64,000 bases of DNA from UTCFX2 sp963788305 (GTDB lineage: Bacteria; Chloroflexota; Anaerolineae; Anaerolineales; UBA4823). The stretch lies in NCBI GenBank assembly GCA_963788305.1, contig CAWBGK010000004.1:124001-188000 (forward strand), given 5' to 3'. The notes beneath the pieces are model-generated. The model had not been told where the DNA came from and did not search any database. It saw only the letters and a list, made by a program, of their open reading frames with translations. Below are positions 46,636-57,700 of this stretch, one piece after another. A program made the position numbers and the translations under genes. How positions within the stretch are numbered: position 1 is the first letter of the stretch; every line of letters starts with the position of its first letter.

Positions 46636-48039
46636 ATGGGAATCACAGCCAACCAGGACTATTCATCCGCACCAGTTTCCAGGGGCGTCAAGCCTTTCTA
46701 CCACATCGAGCCGAAGCAGGTCCCCGGCGATCGGGTGAACGCGTTCTTGAATGCCTTTTCGGCGATTTTACAGGAGAGCAATTATCGGTTTTTACTGGAT
46801 CTCTATGCTCGCACCAGCATCAAATGCGGCCGCTGCGCAGCTAGCTGCCAGGTCTACCAGGCCAGCGCCGAAGTAAAAGACATCCCCTGTTACCGCTCGA
46901 ACCTGCTGCTGGACATTTACCGGCGCCATTTTACTCCTTCCGGTCAGCTCCGCGCCCGCCTCCTTGGGAGCAGGCCGGTATCGGAAGCCGATCTGGATGA
47001 AATGGCCGAAGTCTTCTACCGCTGCATGGCCTGCCGCCGCTGCAATGTCGAGTGCCCGATGGGCATCGATCATGCCTTGATCACCCATCTCGGCCGTTAT
47101 ATCCTCAGCGAGGCCGGGAGCGCCGCAAAAGGCCTGGTCGTCTCGGTGCGCGAACAGCTGGAAGGGAGGACCGCAAATACCTCGGCTATCCCGCTGCCTG
47201 CTTTGTTGGACAATCTCGAGTTCCTCCAGGAAGACCTCTTGGACGTCTATGGCATTCAGGCCGCTTTTCCCGTCGACCAGCAAAATGCTGAGTATATCTT
47301 CTTCCCAGCGGTGAGCGACTACCTGATGGAAGCCGATACGCTGATGGGCAACGCAGCCGTGCTTCAAACTGCCGGTGTCTCGTGGACGATCGGATCCAAT
47401 TATTTCGATGGGATCAACTACGGCCTTTTCTACAACGATTGGGTGCTCGAAAGGGTCATCCGAAAGCTTGTCGATGAAGCCCACCGTCTGAACGCTTCCA
47501 GGATCCTGATCGGCGAATGCGGGCACGCAGCCCGTTCGGCGAAGTACTTCGTTCCGACTTATGCGCAAGCCGACGGTTTACCCGTGGTCAGCATCCTGGA
47601 GTTAACCCAGGGGTTGATCAAGCAGGGGAAAATTCAGCTCAATCCTGATGCAGTCAGTGAGCGTGTGACCTACCACGACCCCTGCAATATCGCCCGCTCG
47701 GGTTGGATCATCGATCAGCCCCGCCAGATCCTGAAATCGTTCGTCAAAGACTTTGTCGAGATGAGCCCCAATGGCAGGGAAAATTACTGCTGCGGAGGCG
47801 GTGGGGGGCTGGTCTCGCTCGATGAAATCCACGAATTTCGGATGAGCGTCTCAGGAAAAACAAAGGCGGAGCAGATCGCAGCTACCGGCGCCCAAATTGT
47901 CGCTACCCCCTGCGCAAACTGCAAAAAGCAGCTGCGCGAGCTGATGGATTATTACAAGTTGCCCGTCCAGGTTGTCGGCGTCCACGACCTTGTCTTGCGC
48001 GCGATGGCCGTAAATCAAAATCCTGGTTCTAATGGATAA
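46636..48039 (+). CDS. DsrK/HmcF/TmcB-like iron-sulfur protein (HdrD-type)
   Basis: 467 residues from ATG 46636. Two ferredoxin motifs, C-G-R-C-A-A-S-C and C-M-A-C-R-R-C-N-V-E-C-P, are followed by two CCG-type domains. The first is degenerate (I-G-E-C-G-H-A-A-R), the second complete (H-D-P-C-N-I, E-N-Y-C-C-G-G-G-G-G-L, C-A-N-C-K-K-Q-L), able to hold the noncubane cluster used for disulfide/trisulfide or thiol chemistry. It is the cytoplasmic catalytic subunit of DsrMKJOP/Hmc/Tmc-type membrane complexes. The two genes behind it supply the rest of the complex. Confidence 0.88.
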   Translation: MGITANQDYSSAPVSRGVKPFYHIEPKQVPGDRVNAFLNAFSAILQESNYRFLLDLYARTSIKCGRCAASCQVYQASAEVKDIPCYRSNLLLDIYRRHFTPSGQLRARLLGSRPVSEADLDEMAEVFYRCMACRRCNVECPMGIDHALITHLGRYILSEAGSAAKGLVVSVREQLEGRTANTSAIPLPALLDNLEFLQEDLLDVYGIQAAFPVDQQNAEYIFFPAVSDYLMEADTLMGNAAVLQTAGVSWTIGSNYFDGINYGLFYNDWVLERVIRKLVDEAHRLNASRILIGECGHAARSAKYFVPTYAQADGLPVVSILELTQGLIKQGKIQLNPDAVSERVTYHDPCNIARSGWIIDQPRQILKSFVKDFVEMSPNGRENYCCGGGGGLVSLDEIHEFRMSVSGKTKAEQIAATGAQIVATPCANCKKQLRELMDYYKLPVQVVGVHDLVLRAMAVNQNPGSNG

Positions 48040-48063
48040 AGCATAGGAAGAGGTCCTCGAATA

Positions 48064-49553
48064 ATGCCAGATTGGCTTTCACTTGCCACAGGCCCCATCG
48101 GTCGTTTTGCTTTGGCGCTCTTCATCCTCGGTTCGCTGAGGTTGTTCATCATCGCGGTGTGGGATATCGCCTCGGCTGTCCGCAAAGCCGGCGACCGGCA
48201 AATCCCCTACCAGCGCCTCCTTTCGACGACTGTGAGCTGGCTGGTCCCGCTCAAACACCTGTTTCGTTCGAAGAGCTGGTACAGCTATGCGTCCGTGGGA
48301 TTCCATCTCGGGATCCTGCTGATTGGCCTGTTCCTTGCCAATCATATTGACCTATTCAAATCGATCACCGGTTTGTCCTGGCCGGCAATTTCAAAAACAA
48401 CCCTGGATTTCCTCACGGGCATCGCGATCCTTTGCGGGATCGTCCTGCTCCTTCACCGCTTGTATGTCGCCGAATCTCGCGCCCTGAGCAAACCCATGGA
48501 TTATCTGCTCCTGGTCCTCCTGCTGAACATCTTCGTGAGCGGGTTCATTGCCGGCAAGTCGTGGAACCCCATCCCCTATAACAGCCTGATGCTCTTTCAC
48601 GCCCTGAATGGGATCGCGATCGTTGCGACGATCCCGTTTACAAAGATCTCTCACTGCGTCCTCTTCCCGCTGATCCGGCTTGGTTCTGAGGTCGCCTGGC
48701 ATTTCCAACCCAGGAGCGGGCAGCGCGTCGTTGGTCGAAATCCACGGCCCAGAAGGCAGGAAAATTTGATCGGGATGCTGATAGACGTTACCCGCTGCGT
48801 GGGCTGCAATCAATGTGTTGACGCCTGCACGCAGTGGAATGGTCTGGGAGAAAACCTCCCCCAACCACAGAGCGCTCCGGACGGGCTTTCCGGACAGCGC
48901 TGGTCGTCCATCGTCCAGACCCCGGAAGGCAGGTTCGTCCGCAAGCTGTGCCGGCACTGCCTGGAGCCGGCCTGCGTCTCGGCCTGTCCGGTCGGAGCGA
49001 TGTCCAAATCACCCGAAGGTCCGGTCCTGTACGACCCTCAGATTTGCATGGGCTGCCGCTACTGCATGATGGCCTGCCCATTCGGAATCCCCCGCTATGA
49101 GTGGCAAAAAGCGGTCCCGTTCGTCCAGAAATGCAGCTTCTGCTATGACCGCCTGCAGGTTGGACAGCTCCCGGCCTGCAAAGAAGCCTGTCCCTACGAC
49201 GTCATCATAGTCGGAGAACGATCAGATCTGCTGAAGCTTGCGCATGACCGCATCTCTTTCGGGGCGGTCCGCTACCTGCCGACCGTTTACGGCGAGACGG
49301 ACGCAGGCGGCACTTCTGTCCTGTATATCTCCGATGTCCCGCTCGATTTCCTGCGCCTTCCGGTTCACAATCCGGTCTCTCCAGAAAACCCCCTCCCGAG
49401 CCTGAGCGCAAGCTGGTTAACAAAGTCCCAATCCTGGCAGTGGGCACTGCCGCCTTGATGACCGGGTCGTTCTATATCATTGGTCGCAGGATGCAGTCCG
49501 ATGAAGCCCATGCCCGAAACATAGAAGGCTCATCCGAAGGCGCGAAGGAATAA
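48064..49553 (+). CDS. fusion of a DsrM-like cytochrome b domain and a DsrO-like four-cluster ferredoxin (one frameshift near the end)
   Basis: Residues 1-220 have five or six membrane helices with histidines placed for heme b (G-F-H-L-G-I-L, L-L-H-R-L, L-F-H-A-L-N-G, I-S-H), as in DsrM/NarI. Residues 240-430 are a ferredoxin with four clusters: C-V-G-C-N-Q-C-V-D-A-C, C-R-H-C-L-E-P-A-C-V-S-A-C, C-M-G-C-R-Y-C-M-M-A-C, C-S-F-C-Y...C-K-E-A-C. A missing C in a C-run near 49390 ends the frame at 49458; the restored frame gives a further membrane helix (V-P-I-L-A-V-G-T-A-A-L-M-T-G-S-F-Y-I) and stops at 49553, three bases before the next start. Confidence 0.85.
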
Positions 49554-49556
49554 AAA

Positions 49557-51379
49557 GTGTTCGCCAACCCGCGCACAATCCTAAAGGATTTTCTTTGGGT
49601 GGTCTTGACAGCCGGGCTCATCGCAGTATCCCTGCGTCTTTTTCTAGGGCTGGGAAAGACTACCGGTTTGAATGACACCACACCCTGGGGGCTGTGGATC
49701 GCGTTCAAGCTCGGTTTTGTCGCCCTTGCCGGCGGCGGTTTCACGCTGGCTGCCATGTTCTACCTGTTCCACCTGGAAGCATACCACCCCATGGCGCGGC
49801 GGGCTGTGCTGCTCGCTTTGCTGGGCTACGGCTCCTTCATCGTCTCTCTGATTTTTGACCTCGGCTTGCCCTGGCGCATCTACATGCCGGTCTTCCACTG
49901 GCAGGTTCATTCGGTCATGTTCGAGATCGCCTGGTGCGTGCTGCTGTATTTCACGGTGCTGATGCTGGAGTTTGGTCCGGTGATCCTCGAGCACCCCGGG
50001 TTCCAGCGTCCCTTCTTCCAATCGCTGTACAGGCTGCTCCGTAAACTGGTTGTCCCCCTGGTCATCGCCGGGGTCGTCCTCTCTACCCTGCACCAGTCCT
50101 CGCTGGGAGCGCTGTTCCTGATCATGCCCCACCGGGTGCATCCGCTCTGGTACAGCCCCATCGTCCCGGTATTATTCTTTGTCTCGGCGGTCGCCGCCGG
50201 GTTGATGGCGCTGATCTTAGAAAGCCATATCGCTCAGAGGCTGTTCGGCCGTGGCTTGAAACCGGCCCTGCTCGTCAGGCTGGGGAAGATCGCAGCAATT
50301 GCGTTGTGGCTTTACCTGGCACTTCGACTGGGAGACCCTTTGGTCCGCGGCGTGCTGCCGGGTGCTCTGGACGGTTCCTGGCAGAGTAAGCTTTTCATCT
50401 CAGAGATCCTGGTGGGAGGCCTCCTGCCCGCCGTCCTGCTCTCGATCCCAAAAATTCGGGGCACCGCCAACGGGCTCGTTGCAGCCTCGATCCTGGGGAT
50501 CGCCGGGATTTTGAGCCAGCGCATGGCTCTCAGCATGTTTGCGATGCAGCGTCCGCAGGGTGTGGCTTACACCCCATCCCTCCTGGAAGTCGCCATCGCG
50601 TTTGCGATCCCCTCCGCCGCGCTGTTAATATACCTGCTGTTCAACGAACAGCTCGCCGTTCTGGAGCCGAATCGCCCCTCCGCTGACCCGCAGGCTGTGC
50701 TGTCGCTTCGGTTCGACCCCATGACGCGCTCTGCTGTGCGTGAAGGTTTCCATGCCTCTTTCCTGCGCCGGTCCGGGCTGGCGGTTTTCGCAGCCGCTTT
50801 TTTGATTGCGGTCCTGCCTGCCCAGGTCGTCACCGGCCAGAACCCTCCGATCGACCCCGTCAAAGCTGCGGCGGGTTGGGAGCAGCTGCTCATCGACGGC
50901 AACCGCAGCGCCTATGCCGTTGATTTCCCGCACGCCGCGCACCAGCAGCGCCAGATCGATAAATACGGGCGCAATGAGCAAGCATGCGCGGTCTGCCACC
51001 ACATCCAGGTCCCAACCAGCACGCCGAACGCCTGCGCAGCCTGCCACCAGGATTTCTACCAGCCGGTTTCGATCTTCGACCACACCGCCCACCAGGTCGA
51101 TCTGGGGGAAACGCTTCCTGCCAGGAATGTCACCTCAAGGAGCATTCCCGCAGCTCGGCTGTTCCATGCACAGAGTGCCACGCCGACATGGTTGCGAAAT
51201 CCGGAGAGCCGCTGACCGCTCCAGCGCACGCTCCAGGTTATCTGGACACCCTGCACGCGACCTGTCAGGAATGCCACCAGGTAGAGGCGGCTGCCAGGGG
51301 CAAACCCGAGTTGGGCGAATGCGGCGCCTGCCATCAGGACATGCCAGCGAACAGCTTACAGGTCAAGCACAGTTATTAA
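49557..51379 (+). CDS. fusion of a DsrP/NrfD membrane subunit and a hexaheme cytochrome c (one frameshift)
   Basis: GTG start 49557. Residues 1-385 are an NrfD-type protein with about ten helices (T-P-W-G-L-W-I-A-F-K, V-L-S-T-L-H-Q-S-S-L-G-A-L). A further helix (G-L-A-V-F-A-A-A-F-L-I-A-V-L) leads to an external cytochrome with heme sites C-A-V-C-H, C-A-A-C-H, C-Q-E-C-H, C-T-E-C-H, C-Q-E-C-H and C-G-A-C-H. The last four need one G restored in the G-run at about 51110; the NrfD-cytochrome join itself lies in unbroken frame. This unites the DsrP and DsrJ roles in one chain of about 607 residues. Confidence 0.88.
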
Positions 51380-51391
51380 GAGGAGAATATT

Positions 51392-51946
51392 ATGAGGACG
51401 ATTGGTTTATGCACCCATTTTTGTGAAGCGGATTCGTGGGCCTTCGACTATGCGCTTAAGCTGGTCAAAGCTCGCGCCTGGCAGCTGAACATCTGCCACT
51501 GGCTCCCTTCCCCTTACCGCCTGCGCCGCGACCTGATCCCGGACGACCTGTTCCTGCCGCAGGAGGCTGTCCAGAAGAACCCGCAGCTCCTCGCTCGGCT
51601 CGAGCTTCAGCTGCGCGAATATTATGACGAACGGCTTGGCGACTTCATTAACGTTGCCTTTAAGCTCTGCGAGGGGATGTACGAGATTGAAATGGTGCGC
51701 TGCTTTCGCCAGAACCTGCTCGACCTGGTCGTCATGGGCTACCTCCCGGACGATATTCTCGAGCCAGATGCCAGACCGATCGAAGAATTCGCTGTGAGCG
51801 TTCCCTACCCGCTCGTGATCGTCGGGAAAAATGGGCCGAACTCCTTCCTGCTCAATCAAAAAGCATCCGAATGGTTGGATATCCTCGATCTCAAGGAAGC
51901 AAAATTTCAGGTCCTGGACTCGCCGCTGGTCCAGACGCACCATTGA
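51392..51946 (+). CDS. universal-stress-like HUP-fold protein of unknown role
   Basis: 184 residues, 12 bases behind the cytochrome fusion, so in the same operon. It alternates strands and helices in a USP-like manner (M-R-T-I-G-L-C-T-H-F-C-E-A-D-S-W-A-F-D; L-L-D-L-V-V-M-G-Y-L-P; P-Y-P-L-V-I-V-G-K-N-G) but lacks the usual G-x-x-G-x-x-x-x-x-G-S ATP motif. The function is not known; the context suggests a helper or regulator of the redox complex. Confidence 0.55.
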   Translation: MRTIGLCTHFCEADSWAFDYALKLVKARAWQLNICHWLPSPYRLRRDLIPDDLFLPQEAVQKNPQLLARLELQLREYYDERLGDFINVAFKLCEGMYEIEMVRCFRQNLLDLVVMGYLPDDILEPDARPIEEFAVSVPYPLVIVGKNGPNSFLLNQKASEWLDILDLKEAKFQVLDSPLVQTHH

Positions 51947-52425
51947 TCCTAATGCAGGTCGGTCGTCACTGAGCGAGAAACGTGCAGCCTTGAATCAGAA
52001 AGATACTTCAACCTAAGGCTTTCCCTTCCGCCTCTGTTCGAGCGCCAGGTTCGCGCCTGTTCTTGCGCTTATAATCTCCGGGATTTCGCCTCCCTGCAGC
52101 TTGTGCTGATCGATCGTCCGCATTTTCACACGAAAGGAGAAATGTCCGCTCGTACCGTCATTAATCGGCGCTTAACCCTATCCTCGATCCTCTCCGGCAT
52201 GCACCGCTTCATCTCTCTGTCTAAGCCAAAGGGGGGGCATACAGCCTGTAATATGGTTATAATCACTCCAGGCTCACCTCGCATTAATCCCCGCATCCAG
52301 ATTCACTGCTGTATAATAGACACGTTTTTCGTCTGAGGGCGCGGCAAGCCCATTGCACAAGCGGTTCACCTGACAGTCTGCGATCCCCCTGCTTGATTTC
52401 CTGAAAGATTAGGAGGTTCCCCGCA
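51947..52425. other. 480-base stretch without a convincing gene
   Basis: Only a 77-codon + frame (52103-52336) exists, with no family features or ribosome site. I see no hairpin with a T-run, no repeat and no tRNA. AGGAGG at 52411 belongs to the next gene. Confidence 0.5.
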
Positions 52426-52764
52426 TTGCCAAACTTCAATCCCGACCATAAAGCAGTCCTCGATGAGCTGCTTCTGAGCCATCCTCAGGTGCGCCCTGGA
52501 AAGATGTTCGGCTTCCCCGCTTATTACGCCGGCAAGAAGCTCTGCATCTGCCTGTACGAGCAAGGCGTCGGAGTCAAAGTCCCCGAGCCCACCGCCGCGC
52601 AGATGCTCCTGGATGATGAGAACGTAGTCCCATTCCAACCGATGGGGAAGCCGAAGATGCGGGAGTGGGTTCAGATTAATCTGGATCGCTCCGAGGACTA
52701 CCTCAGCTATCTGCCCGTTTTCGAAAAATCGATCCGCTTCGTCCTGGCGCAGCAGGAGCTGTAA
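52426..52764 (+). CDS. TfoX N-terminal-domain-like protein
   Basis: 112 residues from TTG 52426 with AGGAGG 9 bases ahead. G-K-M-F-G-F-P-A-Y-Y-A-G-K-K-L-C-I-C-L is the TfoX_N pattern (marked by M-F-G), and M-G-K-P-K-M-R-E-W-V-Q-I closes the fold. Stand-alone copies of this domain are common and of unknown function. Confidence 0.7.
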   Translation: MPNFNPDHKAVLDELLLSHPQVRPGKMFGFPAYYAGKKLCICLYEQGVGVKVPEPTAAQMLLDDENVVPFQPMGKPKMREWVQINLDRSEDYLSYLPVFEKSIRFVLAQQEL

Positions 52765-52820
52765 TAATCCTGAGCTTCAACAGGTCGAGTTCATTCCCGT
52801 ATCAGCGTTGGTTGATCGAT

Positions 52821-53930
52821 CTATTCCGCCGCCTTCAACCCTTTCACGATCCGCTGCAGCGTGGTTTCGATCTCGATCAGCGCCTTGAAGCTCTCGATCA
52901 TGCGCGTGTTCGAGCCGAAATTCATCGCCACATGCGCTTCCGTGCCTGGGTCGTAAAACAGGTGCGTCGACAGGATCCCGATGTGCCCGTAAACCCTCGG
53001 CAGCTTGCCCAGCAGGATGAAAAACTCCTTGAACCGGATTTCCATCATCCCCAGCCCGTAGTAGATCCCCGGCATGAATCGGTTCGTGCAGACGTCCATC
53101 GCCCTCAGAACCTCATCCGGGATCAGCCGCCCCTCGCGCAGCGCTGCGTTGAATCGGATCAGGTCCGCGGTCGTGGAGACGATCCCCCCGCCTGACCAGT
53201 CGCAGCTCAGGCTCTCGTATCCGCTCACCTCCCGGTCGTTGAACCAGATCTTCTCGATCGGCTTCTTGGGCTGGTTGAGAGGCTCGCCGTAAAACATCAG
53301 GTACGAGTCGCCCATCTCGAGCGGAGCAAAGAACGTATCCTTCAGGTTTTGATCGAACGGCTTTCCGGTGACTTTCTCGACGATCAGCCCGAGCAGGATG
53401 TAGCCTGTGTCCGAATAGCGGTATTTCTGTCCTGGGGATCCAATGGCTTTCTGGTGGTCCCGGGTGAACTCGATCAGCTCCTTCGGCGTGAAGCGGTGCT
53501 GCGGTCCGGATAGCACTTCATCCATAAACAGATTTCCGCTCACCGTCTTCCCTTCGAAATAATCCGCGATCCCGGACGTGTGCCCGAGCAGCTGCTCGAT
53601 CGTGACGTATTGCGAATAATTTTTGCCTTTGTACACAAAAAGCCGCTCGAGCTCGTTATGCGAAAAATACCTCTCAATCAGGTCCTCAGTAGACAGCGCC
53701 TTTTTTTCTGCAAGCAGCATCACCAGCACTGCCGTGAAAAGCTTACCGACGCTCGCAGTGTGAAAGGGCTGCTCCCCTGCCTCGCTGGGGTAGCTGTAAG
53801 CAAATCCCAATCGATGAGCTGCGACTTGCACCTGGAGCGGCCTGTTCGGGGCTTTTTTTTGGATTTTTTGAAAATACTGGTCCAGATGTGCCGAAGCCTG
53901 CTGGACCTCAAGCGTTTTTGAAGGGCTCAT
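52821..53930 (-). CDS. serine hydrolase of the beta-lactamase/class C family
   Basis: 369 residues. The S-x-x-K catalytic pair is in F-H-T-A-S-V-G-K-L-F near residue 80; Y-x-N appears as Y-S-D-T-G-Y near 170; the third motif is H-I-G near 325 (Y-G-H-I-G-I-L). Class C members with these variations are usually esterases or D-aminopeptidases rather than drug-hydrolysing enzymes. No signal peptide is visible, so it is probably cytoplasmic. Confidence 0.87.
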   Translation of the reverse strand: MSPSKTLEVQQASAHLDQYFQKIQKKAPNRPLQVQVAAHRLGFAYSYPSEAGEQPFHTASVGKLFTAVLVMLLAEKKALSTEDLIERYFSHNELERLFVYKGKNYSQYVTIEQLLGHTSGIADYFEGKTVSGNLFMDEVLSGPQHRFTPKELIEFTRDHQKAIGSPGQKYRYSDTGYILLGLIVEKVTGKPFDQNLKDTFFAPLEMGDSYLMFYGEPLNQPKKPIEKIWFNDREVSGYESLSCDWSGGGIVSTTADLIRFNAALREGRLIPDEVLRAMDVCTNRFMPGIYYGLGMMEIRFKEFFILLGKLPRVYGHIGILSTHLFYDPGTEAHVAMNFGSNTRMIESFKALIEIETTLQRIVKGLKAAE

Positions 53931-53967
53931 AATGGTTCTCCATTTTATTTGAAAGGCGAAAGATCAT

Positions 53968-53999
53968 CCTGAAAGGTCTCTACGACCTTTCAGGTTTTT
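53968..53999 (+). terminator. variant of the recurring hairpin terminator
   Basis: CCTGAAAGGTC (53968) and GACCTTTCAGG (53984) form an 11-bp stem followed by TTTTTA on the + strand. It is the same hairpin family as at 5578 and 15742 with one compensated base-pair change (C-G to T-A). Its T-run faces +, although the flanking genes are on -. Confidence 0.6.
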
Positions 54000-54042
54000 A
54001 CAATGTCGTGGAATAAACGCGAAGAAGGTTTGATTTGCTATT

Positions 54043-54492
54043 TCAGGTGTTCTCGGTCAGGATCTCTTCCAGCTTCTTCAGGTCGCTTTCGAGCTGGAAT
54101 TTGTAATAAGCCGAGGCGACGCTCCCCATCATCTTGAGGAACCCTTTGTTCTCGCCCACCACCACGACGGTGACCTTGGTGGCACTCTCCTCTTCCTCTG
54201 CCGGAGAAAAGAAGTAGTGCATCTCAAACGGCATCGGCCCGGAAGGGCATTTATAGGCGAAGCGCTCGTCCACGGCGTAGTGGATCACCTCGATATCCTT
54301 GAATTCGAGCCGCTTGTTCATGAACTCCCCTTCCTGGTCGAAGGTGGAGCCGACACCGAACGGCTCAGGGGAGGTGATCTTGTTCCGCACCGCCCCGGTG
54401 ACCCAGCGCTTGAACTGGCTGACGTCGCTCACAAACTGGAAGACATCGGAAACCGGCCGATGAATGACCGCACTGTGTCTGACCTTGATCAT
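54043..54492 (-). CDS. SRPBCC (polyketide cyclase/START-like) protein
   Basis: 149 residues: I-K-V-R-H-S-A-V-I-H-R-P-V-S-D-V-F-Q-F-V-S-D-V-S-Q-F is the usual N-terminal strand-helix of this ligand-binding fold, with W at the F-K-R-W position and a long C-terminal helix. The ligand is unknown. Confidence 0.82.
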   Translation of the reverse strand: MIKVRHSAVIHRPVSDVFQFVSDVSQFKRWVTGAVRNKITSPEPFGVGSTFDQEGEFMNKRLEFKDIEVIHYAVDERFAYKCPSGPMPFEMHYFFSPAEEEESATKVTVVVVGENKGFLKMMGSVASAYYKFQLESDLKKLEEILTENT

Positions 54493-54743
54493 AGCCGCAT
54501 CCTTTCAAGGGCTGAGCCTTCTTTGGCTCTGAGCGAATTATAATCGATCGTCCCTTAAGCTTTCCTGGGAAGAAACTAGAAGAAATCAGGTGAAATCAGC
54601 CCATTCAAGCTGGCACTCCCGCCCAACTCGCTCCCGATCTTCCCCGGGATCGTTTCAGTCTCTGCATTTACTAAAAAGGCTGCAGTTGAAATTCAACCGC
54701 AGCCTCATCATCATGTGCTTTACCGGATCATGCCTTGCTAAGA

Positions 54744-57700
54744 TCAGCGCAGGACAGCCGGCAGCCAGTAGCGGTGTTCGAAGAACAGCTCCGCGAACAC
54801 AGGCCCTGTCTCCTGCACCTTATCCCTGAAGACCAGCTCGATCCAGTAATAATATACTTTTCCAGCCTCTACGGTCTGGTCCAGGTATTGGTAAACATCA
54901 CCCACCATCTTGCCGGGGTTTTTTGCTCGTATCAGCGCTGGATTCAGCTCGGATGCGCGCGCCGTCCTGCTTATCAGCGCGGTATAGATTAAATCCGATC
55001 AGATCCGTCTCGTCCGCCGTCTTGAAATCGATGCTCACGGAAAGGTCCATTGCCGTCGCATTGAAATCAGCTAACACTGCTGCCGTGGGATCGATCGTAA
55101 CAAAATCAAAGGTGGAGCTGGTTGTTGTGCGCGCTCCGTCATTGATGGTCACATACCATTCATAAATCTTCCCCAATTCCAGCCCTTCATAGAGCATGCT
55201 CGCCGTGCCGCCCGATGCAACGTTCTGACAACCCAGGGGAGTGTAAGCTTCAGAGCCGCCCATCGGATAGCTGATCTCAAACTGGCTGTTGGCGTCTGTC
55301 TCGAAGGATCCCAGCGTCGGAGAGTAGGTTTTCGCAAAGATTTTGTCCTGAGCAGGCGAGAATTCGAGCAGGCGCATCCAGCCGTTGCCGCCGTTCGTCC
55401 TGCTCTGGTAATCGACCAGCATCAGCGATACCGGGTTCATCCCCGCGCGGGACACGGAGCAGTAGTTCTCTCCACTCAAATGTCCGCCGAGCATCAGGAA
55501 AAGGTTGGGCCTGTCGCTCAAGGCGGCATAGATTGCATCCCCGGCGCTACTTAAAGGGGAAGTGCAGCCGGAAGTTGTGTCGAACAGGGTGTGGAATACG
55601 ACGATGCCTCGCCGGGTCGGATTGTTGGCGAGCAGACTGTCCGCCCAGGCCAGCACGGGCGCTTCAGGGCTGTCGTCGTTTTCCAGGTGGATCGCCATGA
55701 AATCCAGCCCTCCCTGGCCGAAGAACTCGACATTGTTGTCGTTGTCAGGCGGTGGCGGCGTGCCGTCAGCGTCGTACGCGCCCTTGTAGTAGCTCCGTCC
55801 GGCGAAACGGCTGTAGCCGAAGTTTGCGTTGTAGTTGGTCGTCTGGGTCGGATCGTTGTAGACATCCATGTCGTGGTTTCCCATCGCAATCCCGTAGGGG
55901 ATCAGTTCAGGATTTGCACCCTCCAGGATATCGTAGGCGGCGTCCGCATTCGCCCATTCTGTCGCGTTGCTGCCGGTGTTGACCACGTCTCCGACATGGG
56001 TGACAAATGCCATGTTGTCGCTCACCCGCTGATCCACGATATACTGCATCTGAGCGTTGAACATTGCAGGTGTCCCGTTGTTTAAACTCGCCGAATAGTT
56101 CTGCGAATCCGGTATCACCGCCACGGTGAAGTCTGGCGCCGCCGGGGCGGGGCAGCCGAAGAAGCACACCTCCATCGAAGCATTTTCCGGATCGTTCACT
56201 GTTACGCGCAGCGTCGGCGGATTTGCGACGTCCCCACCGTCCTCGGGTTCGACGTTCGTCGGCTGGTCCGGCCAGATGTTGATATTGAACGGGGCGTCCT
56301 GGGTCCAGTTCCATCCGGTCGGGCTGGCGATCGGATAGATGCTTCCGTTTACCGCCGTCCCGGCCGAGCCGCTCACAGTCGTCCCTGAAGCCTCATTCAG
56401 CGACCAGCGCGCCGCGAGCCCGGTCGTCGGGTCGGAGATCTGCGAGTTCATCGCCGACTGGATCTCCGCTTCGCTGCGGGCGTAGTTCCAGATCCGCACC
56501 TCATCCAGCGTGCCGTCGAAAAATCCTTGTGCCGTGCCGCCAGTCGTCATGGACGTGCCAAGCCCGAGCGGCGAGGTATTGTCCCAGCGCGGCAGGTGCC
56601 CGACGACCAGCGTGTTCTCAAGGCTGCCGTTCAGGTACAAACGCCAGGTCATGCGGCCGTCGAAGGTCACGGCGGCGTGGTACCAGGTGTTGTTGAAGAT
56701 GGTCGTGGTACCCAGGATGGGATGGTTAAGGCCCAAATCGGCGCCCGTCGAGGCGCATTCGGCAGAGTCTCAGCGGGTCGCACTCCTCAAAATCGGCCGC
56801 GATCACGTCCGTTGCATCGTCGATGACCAGCAGGAAGTTTTCGTCGGCGGTGGTGTCTTCCGCTTCGGCCGCCCCCTTGGCGATCAGGGGGATGGCCTGC
56901 GGGATGCCGCCGGTACCCGTCGTGTTGGTCACTCCAGCCCCCTCCCGCCGGAACCAGGTCTCGAGGCTGAACTGCTTCAGCTGGACCGCCGACTGGTCTT
57001 CGGTCGTCATTCTCACATAAGCGCGATCGCGTCCCAGCGAGAGGGCGCTGTAGCTGGTCGGGGTGGTAGCGGTTGCGGTGTTCGACCAGTCCGAATTGCC
57101 CCCACTTCCGGCAGCGCGTACACGGTAGCAGTATTGGGTGTTGGCGCTCGTGTTCCAGTGGCGGAAGGTCGGCGCATTCGCCGCGCCGCTCCCCAGCGAT
57201 GCCCAGGTGGTGCAGGCCGGTCCGGGGGCGGTTTCCAGCTGGAAACCGGTTTCGTTATTCGAGTTGTCAGCCCAGGTCAGGTCGATCTGGCTGCCGGGGG
57301 CGACGGTGGCAGTGAGGCTGCTGGGTGCGGTTGGGGTTGAAGGCGGAATACCTGCCAGGATTTCAATTTCCGGTAATGTAAGCGCCCGGTTGTAGACGCG
57401 CGCATCATCCATCGCTCCCGTATACCTGTTGGCATTTATGCTGTCCGATCCGATCCCCAGGCTCAGGTCGTTGGTCAGGATTGTCAGCGGCGTCAACGGT
57501 GTCAGAGAATTGTTCAGTACGCCATTAACATACAGACTGATGGTTGCTCCGTCATAGATAGCCGCGACATGGACCCAGGTTGAGCCGTCTGCAGGATAGT
57601 TTACCGTGGAGTTGACACGGTAGCCATCACCACTCGTCGTCTGATTAAACCGTACAAAGTACTTCTGACCCGCAGCCGAACCCACCGCCGCTAGACCCAA

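Noticed and set aside
52103..52336. 77-codon + frame upstream of the TfoX-like gene
   Set aside because: No ribosome site, no family resemblance and unusual composition.
52821..53930. Beta-lactamase resistance gene
   Set aside because: The motifs fit the broad class C serine hydrolase/esterase family, Y-x-N is replaced, K-T-G is replaced by H-I-G and there is no signal peptide.
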